64,000 nt of DNA from Vineibacter terrae (GTDB lineage: Bacteria > Pseudomonadota > Alphaproteobacteria > Reyranellales > Reyranellaceae): the NCBI RefSeq assembly GCF_008039615.1, contig NZ_VDUZ01000015.1, positions 1 through 64,000 on the forward strand, given 5' to 3'. The notes below the pieces were generated by a model that was given only the letters and a program-made list of their open reading frames with translations, was not told where the DNA came from and searched no databases. The translations under genes were made by a program, and so were the position numbers. Shown in pieces: positions 35,663 through 44,993 of the stretch; positions within the stretch are counted from its first letter, which is position 1, and each line of letters begins with the position of its first letter.

Positions 35663-35956
35663 GTTCGCGTTTGTACCCGCTAACTCCCCTGCTAAAGGGC
35701 ACACCTTCTCACGCGGCGCGCACAGGTCGGTCGCCCAGCGGCGGTAGAACGGTAGGACTCTGCCAGGTTCGGGCTGTTGCCGGCGGAGGGCAACGATCCC
35801 TGCCAGCTGCGAGCCCGGCCACCGATGGCGATGTGTCAGGAACGCTCCTGCCGCCTTCTCCATCTGCTTCGGCCGCAGGCCGCTGAAGAAATCGGCGGCT
35901 GCGCATGCGACGCGGCGGTGAGGATGACCTAGTTGCTGATGACCCACCGCTCGCGA

Positions 35957-36595
35957 TCACCGCGCGCGAGCGTTGCTTTTGGCCGCCTCGACAATGAGGC
36001 TTGCGTCGTGGGCGGGAACGTTGAGCGTCAGGCGCATTCCATCACGCACCGATCTGCGCAGCGCATGCGATCCGCGCGGGAAGATGGTCAGCTCTCCGCT
36101 TCTTTCCAGGCTCTGGATGCGGCTTCGAGGCAACCGCAATTCAACCGCAAGAAGCCGATCCCCGCGCAGGGTGATCGGATGCGGAACAGCGCAAAGAATT
36201 TCCAGCTGGCACGTCGGCGCGCTTCTTTCCGACAGCACCTCCTTCAGAACCACAACGTCGTTGAACTCCTCCAGCTGCCATGCACAGCGCCTGAGGTCCT
36301 CGGCATCGAAAGCCAAGCGACGTGCCAGCGTGAGATCGTTCACGCGCAGCGCGCTCAGGAAGAGCGGATCAATTGACTGGACATGCCGGCGCTCCGGGAT
36401 AGGCCGGTTCCAGGTGTTGTCACACGACGTACACTTATAAATCAGCCATGCATCGATCCGTTTGCCATTGGCGTTGATCCTGATCTTGTCGCTGGTTCTG
36501 AAGCTTCTTGTGCCGCGGCACCGGTTGCAGTGCAGCAGAGGCTGAGGTGGTGTCTGGGGAGCAATGGTCCACTTGACCCGTAAGATCTCGGACAT
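35957..36595 (-). CDS. DUF1062 family protein
   Basis: 212 aa. The sequence LRVKWTIAP, CNRCRGTRSFRTSDKIRINA, NGKRIDAWLIYKCTSCDNTW is the DUF1062 signature, with two CxxC pairs that probably bind zinc. The rest is helical (DPLFLSALRVNDLTLARRL, DVVVLKEVLSE). ATG at 36595 starts at the conserved N-terminus; an upstream in-frame ATG would add an unrelated 43 residues. The function is unknown. Confidence 0.85.
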   Translation of the reverse strand: MSEILRVKWTIAPQTPPQPLLHCNRCRGTRSFRTSDKIRINANGKRIDAWLIYKCTSCDNTWNRPIPERRHVQSIDPLFLSALRVNDLTLARRLAFDAEDLRRCAWQLEEFNDVVVLKEVLSERSAPTCQLEILCAVPHPITLRGDRLLAVELRLPRSRIQSLERSGELTIFPRGSHALRRSVRDGMRLTLNVPAHDASLIVEAAKSNARAR

Positions 36596-37059
36596 GCCGG
36601 TTCGCACTTCCCGTTGGGAAGCCCACCAGGCAACGGCCCGATCAAGCGCGGTATGGCAGGGATCGTAAGGCGAATAGGGACGTGATGGCGGCCGGGCAAA
36701 GCCGGCGCGGTTCAGCCATGCCAAACCGGTCTCGAGCCGCCACCATGAAGAGACTTCGCGCTAAAAAGCACGGCGACGCGTTGGCGTTGCCGCACCTATC
36801 TGGTGGAACTGACGAGACCGGCGGTTACGTAGGCAAAGCAGAACTCACCGTTCAGTATGGAAGTGGCTATTAGCCCGAGGCGCTGAAATTAGGAAGCCTT
36901 GGCCTCGCGGGAGATCTTGTCGCTCTGGACGGCCACTCCATTCGGCCACGCCCGCACGGTGGTTCAAGCTCAACGACCCGAAGACGAAGATCGAGTTCGT
37001 GGTTGTGGTGGCCACGGTAGCGGACCTACCCTCCTGCCGTCCGCAACGCGGAGGTCCCC
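36596..37059. other. Gene-free stretch
   Basis: About 460 bp between the divergent DUF1062 and cupin genes. Short open frames are present but none has a ribosome site, a recognisable product or neighbour coupling. No repeat or clear hairpin was seen. Confidence 0.5.
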
Positions 37060-37516
37060 ATGACCATGAGCAAGGGTGTCGTTGTGCCACCAGGCGGCGG
37101 CAGGCGTCTCGAGGAAGCGTCAGGCCAGGTCATGTCCATGAAGCTGTTCGGTCGCGAGACCGGCCAGAGCGTGACCTTGTTCGAGCAGACCGTGCCCGCC
37201 GGCTCCAAGAGCAGGCAGCTGGCTGCATCTGCATCATGACAGCGACGAGATCGCCTGGGTGCTCGAAGGAGAGTTCACGTTCGAGATCGGCGAGAAGGTG
37301 ACGACCGGCGGACCGGGCACCTGCGCCTTCCTGCCGCGCAACGTGCCGCACGCCTGGAAGAACAGCGGCGACCAGCCGGGCCGAGTCGTGTTCCTCTATA
37401 CCCCGGCCGGCGCCGGCCGCTTCGTCGAGGAGATGCTCGAGCGGCCGCCCGAAGGCGATCTCAAGAAGCGGCTGGAGGAATCCGGCTGGGAGGTGCTCGG
37501 GTCCAATCCGCTCTGA
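37060..37516 (+). pseudogene. Cupin gene with frameshift
   Basis: The start MTMSKGVVVPPGGGRRLEEA to PAGSKSRQ reads in one frame and then stops; from 37223 the next frame gives LHLHHDSDEIAWVLEGEFTF, VTTGGPGTCAFLPRNVPHAW and on to the end, a normal cupin barrel with the metal-binding His residues. One extra base (or two missing) near 37210-37222 breaks the gene. The rest is intact, so the change is recent or a sequencing error. Confidence 0.75.
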
Positions 37517-37588
37517 GGGCGGCAGAAGGGCTGCAGCGCTGCATGTCGTGAAAAACGTCTCTCACCTGACGGCCTGAAGGAGCCAGCC

Positions 37589-37936
37589 ATGAAAATCCTG
37601 AAGACCAGCGACATCGAGGCCAAGGAGCGCAGCGGCGGCCTCTTCAAAGGACGGGTCACCGTCCAGCCGGTCCTCGATTCGGACGACAGCGCGCTGCGGA
37701 CCAACCTGATCAACTTCGATCAAGGTTCGGTCAATGTCTTCCACGTGCACGATTTCGACCAAGTCCTCTATGTCACGGCAGGAGAGGGGATCATCGCCAC
37801 CGAGACGGAAGAGATCCGGATCGGGCCCGGGGATTTCGTCGTCATTCCGGCCGGCGAGAAGCACTGGCATGGTGCCACGCCCAATTCGGCATTCTCGCAC
37901 ATCGCGATCTCGATCCGCGGCAAGACGAGCTTCTAG
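37589..37936 (+). CDS. Cupin domain protein
   Basis: 115 aa, a single cupin barrel. The first motif is VFHVHDFDQVLYVTAGEG, with HxH and Glu-like positions; the second, GDFVVIPAGEKHWHGA, has the closing His. Such proteins bind a metal and can be small oxygenases, isomerases or sensors. The product here cannot be narrowed. It follows the broken cupin gene by 72 bp on the same strand. Confidence 0.85.
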   Translation: MKILKTSDIEAKERSGGLFKGRVTVQPVLDSDDSALRTNLINFDQGSVNVFHVHDFDQVLYVTAGEGIIATETEEIRIGPGDFVVIPAGEKHWHGATPNSAFSHIAISIRGKTSF

Positions 37937-37985
37937 CGATCGTCGGACAGCAGCGCGTCGGTCGGTGGCGGCGGGCGAGCGGCGT

Positions 37986-38684
37986 TCACCAGAGGCCGGG
38001 CACAAGCCGAAACCGGGTGCGCTGCGCGTAGTCGGCGTAGCCGTCGAGCTCGGCGCGAAGCAGCGCGTCCTCCCGCTGCGTCCGCAGGATCAGGATCGCG
38101 CTCGCCCAGGCCGCCGGGATGAGCGCCCACCACGACGCCAGCGCGAGCGCCAGGCCGGCAAACACCATGAGCGCGCTGACGTAGCCGGGGTGGCGGACGA
38201 TCGCGTAGGGGCCGGTGCTGATGACATGCTGGCCGCGCTCGCGCTGGAGGCGCACGCCCGGCTCGAAGAAGCGGTTGACCGCCTGGGCCCACGTGCCGAG
38301 CGCGATGCCGGCGCCGAGCAGGACATAGCCCAGGACCACGATGAAGGCCGGGACCATCGACCACGACATCCTGCCGGCGTCGAGGGCGGCGAACGGGATT
38401 TCGGCGATCATCGCCGGCAGCATCAGCCAGAGCAGGATCAGGTCCCAGCGCTTGGTGCCTGGCTGGAAGCGGCTGCGCGCCCGGTAGATGACCGGGTTCA
38501 CCCACGCCAGGATCAAGGCTGACGCGCCGTATGCGACGACAAGGAACCCGATGAAGAGCCAGCCGGGTGGCCAGTCGAAGTGGCCGACCGGCAGGAAGAC
38601 GAGCTCGACCAGCGCCAGCGGCAGACCGACCGCGTAGCAGATCGCGGCCACGCGGGACATGGGCTTGGGTTCGATGACGCTCAT
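37986..38684 (-). CDS. Isoprenylcysteine methyltransferase-like membrane protein
   Basis: 232 aa with about five or six membrane segments (for example WLFIGFLVVAYGASALILAW and MVPAFIVVLGYVLLGAGIAL). Near the C-terminus, STGPYAIVRHPGYVSALM and LRTQREDALLRAELDGYADY are the conserved RHPxY and Glu-rich motifs of the ICMT/PEMT-type membrane methyltransferases, which use SAM. The substrate in bacteria is not known. Confidence 0.85.
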   Translation of the reverse strand: MSVIEPKPMSRVAAICYAVGLPLALVELVFLPVGHFDWPPGWLFIGFLVVAYGASALILAWVNPVIYRARSRFQPGTKRWDLILLWLMLPAMIAEIPFAALDAGRMSWSMVPAFIVVLGYVLLGAGIALGTWAQAVNRFFEPGVRLQRERGQHVISTGPYAIVRHPGYVSALMVFAGLALALASWWALIPAAWASAILILRTQREDALLRAELDGYADYAQRTRFRLVPGLW

Positions 38685-38818
38685 CCGTCCAATTCCTTCC
38701 CATTGCCGTGGCGCGGGCGCTGCGCCTTCCTGCGCGCATTGACACAGCTGCGTGCCGGGCTGACGCTCACCGGCCGCCGCGACCTCGATTGAGGCTTTGC
38801 CCCGCCGGCGGTGATGCC

Positions 38819-39235
38819 ATGGTGCCCGATATCGCCGCGTTCTACGCCGTCATCATCCTGATGTTTCCCATGGCGTACTTCATGTTTGCGTCGGTTGCGT
38901 TCCTCTTTGTGAGCCTGGACATACCCGAGGTGGCGCAGCTGCTGCGCGGCCTGCTCAATGTCTACTTTCAGATGGTCATGATTGCCGGCGTCATCGCGGC
39001 GGCAGCCTTTGCGGCGACCGCGCGTCCGTTGTTCGCCGTCTTCATGTGCCTGATCGCGTCCCTCTCCATCGTTGCACGCCGCTGGTTCCTGCAGCGCATG
39101 GACGCCGACCGCGGTGCCAGGGAAGCGGGCGACCGCAACGCAATCCGACAATTCCGCCGGCTGCATTGGGGCGCGATGGCCGGCAACGTCGTCCAGCTCG
39201 CCGCCGTTATGGCCAGCGTCCCGTTCATCGCTTAG
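38819..39235 (+). CDS. Four-helix membrane protein, unknown
   Basis: 138 aa with four hydrophobic segments (FYAVIILMFPMAYFMFASVA, YFQMVMIAGVIAAAAFAATA, LFAVFMCLIASLSIVA, GNVVQLAAVMASVPFI). A positively charged loop (RRWFLQRMDADRGAREAGD) lies before the last one. The ATG at 38819 begins at the first helix. No family is recognised. It is divergent from the methyltransferase-like gene. Confidence 0.7.
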   Translation: MVPDIAAFYAVIILMFPMAYFMFASVAFLFVSLDIPEVAQLLRGLLNVYFQMVMIAGVIAAAAFAATARPLFAVFMCLIASLSIVARRWFLQRMDADRGAREAGDRNAIRQFRRLHWGAMAGNVVQLAAVMASVPFIA

Positions 39236-39345
39236 GTTCCGCGGCCATGCGCCTTCTCCTGCGGTCGCGACCGCCACGGCGTCGAAGAGCCCGCCGGGGT
39301 CCGTGTCGGACAGCCCGGCAGGCTCATGCGCACCGCGCTCGATCC

Positions 39346-40818
39346 TCAGCGCATGACGAACGGGTTCGCGGGCGAGCCTTCGGCCATGGAGATCCAGACA
39401 CTCTTGGTCTCGAGATACTCGCGGATCGCCTCGATGCCGCTCTCGCGCCCGATGCCGGAATGCTTCATGCCGCCGAACGGCATCATGTAGCTGATCGCGC
39501 GGTAGGTGTTGATCCACACGGTGCCGGCCTTGAGCGCGGCCGACATGCGCAGCGCCCGGTTCATGTCCTTGGTCCACACGCCCGCGGCCAGGCCATAGAT
39601 CGTATCGTTGGCGAGCCTGATGGCCTCAGCCTCGTCATCGAAGCCGATGATCGACAGCACCGGCCCGAAGACCTCCTCGCGGGCGATGCGCATCTGGGGC
39701 TTGACGTCCGTGAAGATGGTCGGCTCGACGAACTGCCCGCCCGGCAGGTCGCTTGCCGCGCCGCCGCCCAGGATGCAGCGCGCGCCCTCGGCCTTGGCGA
39801 TCTCCATGTAGTCGAGGATCTTGCGGTACTGCGGCCCGGTCGTAACCGGCCCGATATTGGTGTCGGGCTGCATCGGATCGCCCTTGCGCGCGGTGCGGCC
39901 GAGCTCGGCGACCTTCTTGCTGAATTCCTCGCGGATCGAGTTCTGCACCAGAAGCCGTGAGCCCGCGATGCATGTCTGTCCCGTGGCGGCGAAGATGCCG
40001 GAGATGGCGCCCGCCGCCGCGGCGCCCAGATCGCAATCCTCGAACACGATGTTCGGCGACTTGCCGCCCAGCTCGAGCGAGACGCGTTTCAGTGTCTTGG
40101 CTGCCTGGGCGTAGATCTTGGCGCCGGTTGCGTCCGAGCCGGTGAAGGTGATCTTTGCGACCCCCGGATGGTCGACCAGCGCCGCGCCCGCTTCCTGGCC
40201 CAGGCCCGTCACGACATTGAAGACGCCGTCGGGAAAGCCCGCCTCCTTGGTGAGCGCGGCGAATTCCAGGGTCGAGGCCGAGGCGAACTCCGACGGCTTG
40301 ACCACGACGGTGCAGCCGGCCGCGATCGCCGGCGCGCATTTCCACGCGATGAACAGCAGCGGCGAGTTCCAGGCCGTCAGCGCCGCCACGACGCCCATCG
40401 GCTCGTGCCGCGTGAAGGCGAACGTGTCGGGCTTGTCGATCGGCACGACGGCGCCCTCGATCTTGTCGGCCAGCCCGCCGAAATAGCGCCACCATTCGGG
40501 GTGATAGGCGAGCTGGCCGCGCATCTCGGCCAGGAGCTTGCCGTTGTCGCGGACCTCGATCTCGGCCAGGCGGTCGACATTGGCGGCGACGAGATCGGCC
40601 AGCTTCAGCATCAGCTTGCCGCGCGCCGAGGGCACCATCTTCGACCACGGGCCCTGCAGGGCCTGCGACGCGGCGGCGACCGCTCGGTCGACATCGCGTG
40701 CGCAGCCCTGCGGAATGCGCGCCCACGCCTCGCCGCGGTAGGGATTCATGCTGTCGATCCACTTGCCGCCGAGCGGGTCGACATAGTGGCCGCCGATAAA
40801 GTGCTGATAGGTCTTCAC
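39346..40818 (-). CDS. NAD(P)-dependent aldehyde dehydrogenase
   Basis: 490 aa, the usual family length. It has the cofactor-binding segment VVKPSEFASASTLE, FTGSDATGAKIYAQAAK, the catalytic Glu in LELGGKSPN and the catalytic Cys in GQTCIAGSRLLVQ, and EEVFGPVLSIIGF. It starts with GTG after AGGAGGGG. It oxidises an aldehyde to the acid; related sequences act on betaine, hydroxymuconic or other aldehydes, so the substrate is open. Confidence 0.93.
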   Translation of the reverse strand: MKTYQHFIGGHYVDPLGGKWIDSMNPYRGEAWARIPQGCARDVDRAVAAASQALQGPWSKMVPSARGKLMLKLADLVAANVDRLAEIEVRDNGKLLAEMRGQLAYHPEWWRYFGGLADKIEGAVVPIDKPDTFAFTRHEPMGVVAALTAWNSPLLFIAWKCAPAIAAGCTVVVKPSEFASASTLEFAALTKEAGFPDGVFNVVTGLGQEAGAALVDHPGVAKITFTGSDATGAKIYAQAAKTLKRVSLELGGKSPNIVFEDCDLGAAAAGAISGIFAATGQTCIAGSRLLVQNSIREEFSKKVAELGRTARKGDPMQPDTNIGPVTTGPQYRKILDYMEIAKAEGARCILGGGAASDLPGGQFVEPTIFTDVKPQMRIAREEVFGPVLSIIGFDDEAEAIRLANDTIYGLAAGVWTKDMNRALRMSAALKAGTVWINTYRAISYMMPFGGMKHSGIGRESGIEAIREYLETKSVWISMAEGSPANPFVMR

Positions 40819-40969
40819 ATGCCCCTCCTCTGGATCGCGTTCCGGATCGGACCCGACTCTATGCCTGTTGCGGCGCGCTTGTACGGACCGCGACCTTGGA
40901 CCTGCCATGTCCCTACGTTATAGTTTTTCAAATATAGCGGACGTCGCGGCATGGGCAGAGTCCCGGATA

Positions 40970-40998
40970 CCCTCGCCCCGCGGGAGCGGGGGAGAGGG
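40970..40998. repeat. REP-like GC-rich palindrome
   Basis: CCCTCGCCCCGC pairs with GCGGGGGAGAGGG with one bulge and one mismatch. Palindromes of this composition are dispersed in many GC-rich proteobacterial genomes. It is the only structure seen in the 310-bp gap 40819-41128. Confidence 0.5.
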
Positions 40999-41128
40999 AG
41001 GGGCCCATCGCGCGAAGCGGTCGGGCGGCGAAGATTTTCTTTTCCATCCATGCGCCGAAAGTGAGTCGCCCTGCGATGATAGGAGCCGTAACCTCCGTTT
41101 GGAGCTGTGTCGAAGGAGAGTGAAGCGA

Positions 41129-41998
41129 ATGGTCGATACTGGCGAGCCCGTGCCCTACATGGAGCGCACCCGGCAGTGCTATCGCGCGCTTGGCTACGCG
41201 AAGGACTATGTCTGGGCCCGGCATGACGATGTGCCCTTTTCGAAGCTGCCCAAGCCGCTGTCCGAATCCCGCCTGGCCTTGATCACGACGGCAAATCCGG
41301 TTGACTACAGCGGCACCCGGCAATTGTGGTCGGGGGCGATACATCCGGCGCCGCCCAGGCTGCATACCGCGGATCTCGCCTGGGACAAGGAATCGACGCA
41401 TACCGACGATCGGGGGACGTTCCTGCCTATCGAGGTTGCCGAGAAGCTGGCGGGGGAGGGCGTGTTCGCCGCGCTGGCGCCGCGATTTCACGGCGTGCCG
41501 ACCGACTACAGCCAGCGCAGCACCACGGAGGATGTCGCCCCCAAGGTTCTGCAACGCTTGCGGGACGACGGCGCCGATGGTGCGGTTCTCTGTCCACTTT
41601 GACCCGTCTGTCACCAAACCGTGAGTTTGGTCGCCCGACATCTCGAAGCCAATGGCATGCCGACCGTGATCGTCGGATCGGCACTGGACGTCGTCGAGCA
41701 TTGCGGCGTTCCTCGCTTCCTCTTCACCGACTTCCCCTTGGGCAATCCGTGCGGTCATCCGTGGGATCGGGAGATGCAGGAGGCCATCGTGCGGCAGGCG
41801 CTCGGCCTCCTGGTGACAGCCTCGGGGCCGCGAACGACCGTCAAGGCTCCCTTCGGGTGGAAGGAAGGCGATCCCCGGTGGCGCGCCCGTTATGGACGCG
41901 TCGATCCCGCCGAGCGGGACCGTCTGCTCGCGCTCGGCGAGGAGCGTCGCCGCCAAAGAACCAAGGCTGCGGCCACGAGAGCGACAAGGGAGGGATGA
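41129..41998 (+). CDS. GrdB/PrdB-family reductase-like selenoprotein (UGA read as Sec)
   Basis: 289 aa if UGA at 41600-41602 is selenocysteine (residue 158). The frame is open on both sides: upstream VPYMERTRQCYRALGY, RLALITTANPVDY, FHGVPTDYSQR; downstream PVCHQTVSLVARHLEANGMP, CGVPRFLFTDFPLGNPCG, all typical of the glycine/sarcosine/betaine/D-proline reductase selenoprotein B family. The UGA sits in CPLUPVC, where the family has its redox CxxC/UxxC. A hairpin follows at 41613-41631. Start has AAGGAGAG upstream. If UGA is a stop, the gene is a pseudogene of two halves. Confidence 0.8.
41613..41631 (+). promoter_or_regulatory. Candidate bacterial SECIS element
   Basis: ACCAAAC pairs perfectly with GTTTGGT around the loop CGTGA, which includes GT. 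The loop centre is 20 bases after the UGA, within the distance needed for SelB. Further pairs (GTC/GAC region, 41606-41639) extend the lower stem. Confidence 0.65.
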
Positions 41999-42002
41999 GC
42001 CG

Positions 42003-43304
42003 GTGCCCCAGGACAGATATGGCAACGCGTTGACGACGAGCTCCTCGGCGGCGCGCGATGCGTATGTTGCCGGTGTCGACAGGTTGCTCAGCGCCGACGC
42101 CAGGATCGAGGATGCGTTCCGCGAAGCCATCGCGGCCGACGATGGCTTTGCCCTGGCTCACATCGCCCTGGCGCGAACGCTGCAGGTGCTGGGCCGGGGC
42201 GCGGAGGCGAAGGCCCCCCTTGAACGGGCGCTCGTGCTTGCCGCGGGCACAACCGGGCGCGAGCAAAGCCACATCGCCGTCTTCGCCAGGATCCTTGCGG
42301 GTCAGGGTGCGGCGGCGATTGCGCTGATCCTGGAACACGCCAGGACATGGCCGCGAGACGCGATGGTGCTGGCACCCATCACCGGCGTCTTCGGACTCAT
42401 TGGATTTTCAGGAAAAGCTGGCCGGGAGGCGGAACAGCTTGCAGTCCTTCAGCCGTTCGCCTCGGCGTACGGTGACGATTGGTGGTTCCGCACGGTCCTG
42501 GCGTTCGCCGAGGTCGAGCTGCATGACTTCAAGAACGGTCTTCGGAATATCGAGATCGCGTTGCGCGGCAATCCGCGCAACGCCCACGCCGCGCACATCC
42601 GCGGCCATCTCCATTACGAGCTGGGCGAGCGTGAGGAGGGGCTGACGTTCCTCAAGGACTGGGCGAAGGCGTATCCCAGGGACGGCATGCTGCATTGTCA
42701 CGTCAGCTGGCATCAGGCGATCTGGTCGTTGGAGACGGGCCGGCGCGAGGATGCGTGGCGCATCTACGCCAGCGACCTGCGTCCCGGCGGATCGTGGGGA
42801 CCGCCGCTCAATGTTCTCACCGACTGCGCCTCATTTCTCGCTCGGGCGCAGATGGCAGGGGAAGAAGTCGATCCGGACCTCTGGCGCGCCATCAGCCGCT
42901 ATGCCGGACAGTGGTTTCCCAACTCGGGAATGATCTTCGCCGACATGCACAGCGCGCTGGCGTTTGCCATGGCAGGTGACGGCGGCGCCCTGCGTTCGCT
43001 CATCGACAATCCCAAGGGTCCTGCCGCGGACATCCTCGCGCCGATCGCCCGTGGGCTGGGCGCCTTCGCTGGTCGGAAGTGGGATGAGGCCATCCAGGAG
43101 CTTCAGCCCGTCCTTGCCGTCCATGAGCGCGTGGGCGGCAGCCGGGCACAGCGGGATCTGCTGGAGTACGCCGTGACGAGCGCCTTGCTTCGGAACGGCC
43201 AGGCTGACGAGGCGCGGCGGCTCATCTCGACGCGCCGCCCCAGGAACGGACGCGGCGGATTTCCGCTTGCCGGGCTGACGGCGGATATCGCATCGCAGGC
43301 GTGA
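42003..43304 (+). CDS. TPR protein of the TTC38-like family
   Basis: 433 aa. Helical repeats run along the whole length (ADDGFALAHIALARTLQVLG, KNGLRNIEIALRGNPRNAHA, GHLHYELGEREEGLTFLKDW), and HCHVSWHQAIWSLETG and the later ALLRNGQADEARRLI are typical of TTC38-like tetratricopeptide proteins. GTG start with AGGGATGAG upstream, five bases after the selenoprotein gene, so probably co-translated. No enzymatic motif; a scaffolding or partner role for the reductase is inferred. Confidence 0.85.
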   Translation: MPQDRYGNALTTSSSAARDAYVAGVDRLLSADARIEDAFREAIAADDGFALAHIALARTLQVLGRGAEAKAPLERALVLAAGTTGREQSHIAVFARILAGQGAAAIALILEHARTWPRDAMVLAPITGVFGLIGFSGKAGREAEQLAVLQPFASAYGDDWWFRTVLAFAEVELHDFKNGLRNIEIALRGNPRNAHAAHIRGHLHYELGEREEGLTFLKDWAKAYPRDGMLHCHVSWHQAIWSLETGRREDAWRIYASDLRPGGSWGPPLNVLTDCASFLARAQMAGEEVDPDLWRAISRYAGQWFPNSGMIFADMHSALAFAMAGDGGALRSLIDNPKGPAADILAPIARGLGAFAGRKWDEAIQELQPVLAVHERVGGSRAQRDLLEYAVTSALLRNGQADEARRLISTRRPRNGRGGFPLAGLTADIASQA

Positions 43305-43384
43305 TGGGCACGCCCCAGCGGATCTCGCTGGGGCGGCTTTCGCAATGGCACCTGGCAACGCGTGCCGCGCCGGCTTCGCGGCGA

Positions 43385-44941
43385 TCAGTTGCCCGACGAA
43401 TCGTCGAGCCAGATGTCGCGCACGAGGACGATGTTGCCGCGCGGCGCCGGCACGTTCTTCACCTTCTTGCCGGCGATCATGTGGCTGACCAGGCGGATCG
43501 GCATGATGAGGATGGCGTCATCGGAGACCAGCCGCTCGATCTCGCAGTAGATCTTCTTGCGCTTGGTGGTGTCGGTCTCCGTCCGGCCTTGTTGAATCAG
43601 CGCATCCATCTTTGCGCTGCTATACTTGCTGACGGTTCGCGCACCCTCCGTGCTGTACATCAAGGATACCATGTGATCCGGATCGCCGTCCGGTATCTGC
43701 GGACGCCACGACGCCATCTGGAAGTCGTTGGCATAGAAGTTGCGCACGTGCTGGGCCTGATCGACAAGCTTGATCTTGGCCTGGAATCCAGCGGCTTGCG
43801 CGAACTGCTGTGAGATCGACGCGAGGCGGCGGCCGCCCGGCGTGTTGGTGCTGTTCATGGTGAGCTGGACCGGCTTGCCGATCTCCTTCAGCAACGCCTT
43901 GGCGGCTGGGAGATCATAACCCCGCCATCCGTTGCTGCCACCACAGTACCATGGCGAGTTCGGTGCGAAGATGCCATCGGCAACCTTGACCGTGCCCATG
44001 AAGTAGCCATCGGCAAATGCCTGGCTGTCGAAAGCTGCGATGATGGCGCGGCGCGCACGCAGGTCGTTGAACGGCGGCTTGGACTGATTTAGCCCCCATC
44101 CCGTCGTGCTTCCGCCGACATAGTCGATAATCTGGAGGTTCGGCGCCTCGCGTGCATCAACCACCGGCTGCGCCGTGTTTCCCAGCGCCATATGGATTTC
44201 GCCCGACTTCACGCTCTGGTGCAGGGTGACCTGGTCCGGCACGATCCTGAAGATGATGCGGTCGAGATAGGGACGATCCTTGTCCCAGTAGTTCTCGTTG
44301 CGTGACACGATCACGCGATCGCCGGTACGCCATTCGTCGAAGACGTATGGTCCCGTGCCGATCGGCTTGCGCTGGAAGCCGTCCGGATCATCGGTCAGCG
44401 CCTTGGGCGATCCGATCAGGTTTATCACCGAGTCGAGCGCCAGCGCCGACTTCAGCGCGGCCCAGGGATGCTTGAGGTTGAACCTGACCGTGTACGCGTC
44501 GACGGCCTCGACGCTTTCGATCGGAGAAAGCATCGAAGCGGCCGAGATGCTGTTCTGCGGATCCAGAACACGTCTGTAGTGGAAGATCACGGCATCGGCG
44601 TTGAACGGTGTGCCGTCGTGGAACGTCACGCCCTGCCGCAGTGTGACCGTTGCGCTCTTGTGATCAGGCGCATCCTTCAGCTCCAGCCCCAGACGAGGCT
44701 CGATAGTCTGGTCATTGCCGTACGCGAACAGTCCCTCCATCACGGTCAGCGAGGGAGCGAGGGTATTGGAGTTCATACCCTTCACTTTTATGGGATTGAA
44801 GCCATTGAACTCCGCTTCCGACCCGACGATCAGTGTGCCGCCGCGCTTCTGCGCCCAGCCCGGCGTGGCAGCGAGCGCGGCCGCGGCGATGCACATCCCG
44901 ACGGCGGTCGACCGCAGCCAGCAGTTCTTCGGAAACATCAT
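43385..44941 (-). CDS. Peptide-type ABC transporter substrate-binding protein
   Basis: 518 aa. A signal peptide (CIAAAALAATPGWAQ) is followed by an SBP_bac_5 (DppA/OppA) fold: VTLRQGVTFHDGTPFNADAV, KPIGTGPYVFDEW, FAPNSPWY. It binds ligand in the periplasm for the permease and ATPase genes upstream on the same strand (52 bp to the nearest). It comes last in the transport operon. Confidence 0.93.
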   Translation of the reverse strand: MMFPKNCWLRSTAVGMCIAAAALAATPGWAQKRGGTLIVGSEAEFNGFNPIKVKGMNSNTLAPSLTVMEGLFAYGNDQTIEPRLGLELKDAPDHKSATVTLRQGVTFHDGTPFNADAVIFHYRRVLDPQNSISAASMLSPIESVEAVDAYTVRFNLKHPWAALKSALALDSVINLIGSPKALTDDPDGFQRKPIGTGPYVFDEWRTGDRVIVSRNENYWDKDRPYLDRIIFRIVPDQVTLHQSVKSGEIHMALGNTAQPVVDAREAPNLQIIDYVGGSTTGWGLNQSKPPFNDLRARRAIIAAFDSQAFADGYFMGTVKVADGIFAPNSPWYCGGSNGWRGYDLPAAKALLKEIGKPVQLTMNSTNTPGGRRLASISQQFAQAAGFQAKIKLVDQAQHVRNFYANDFQMASWRPQIPDGDPDHMVSLMYSTEGARTVSKYSSAKMDALIQQGRTETDTTKRKKIYCEIERLVSDDAILIMPIRLVSHMIAGKKVKNVPAPRGNIVLVRDIWLDDSSGN

Positions 44942-44993
44942 TCACCCTCCTCGGTGTGCTTTCGGTTCGTTGCGAAGGATCGCCGGCCGTGCC

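Noticed and set aside
35511-35702. Minus-strand open frame over the right attachment site
   Set aside because: It spans the inverted repeat and tRNA end and has no recognisable product.
36682-36873. Short plus-strand frame upstream of the cupin genes
   Set aside because: No ribosome site, no family, and composition like non-coding sequence.
41621-41998. Second half of the GrdB-like gene as a separate gene from GTG at 41621
   Set aside because: It would begin in the middle of a conserved helix and has no ribosome site; continuity through UGA explains the data better.
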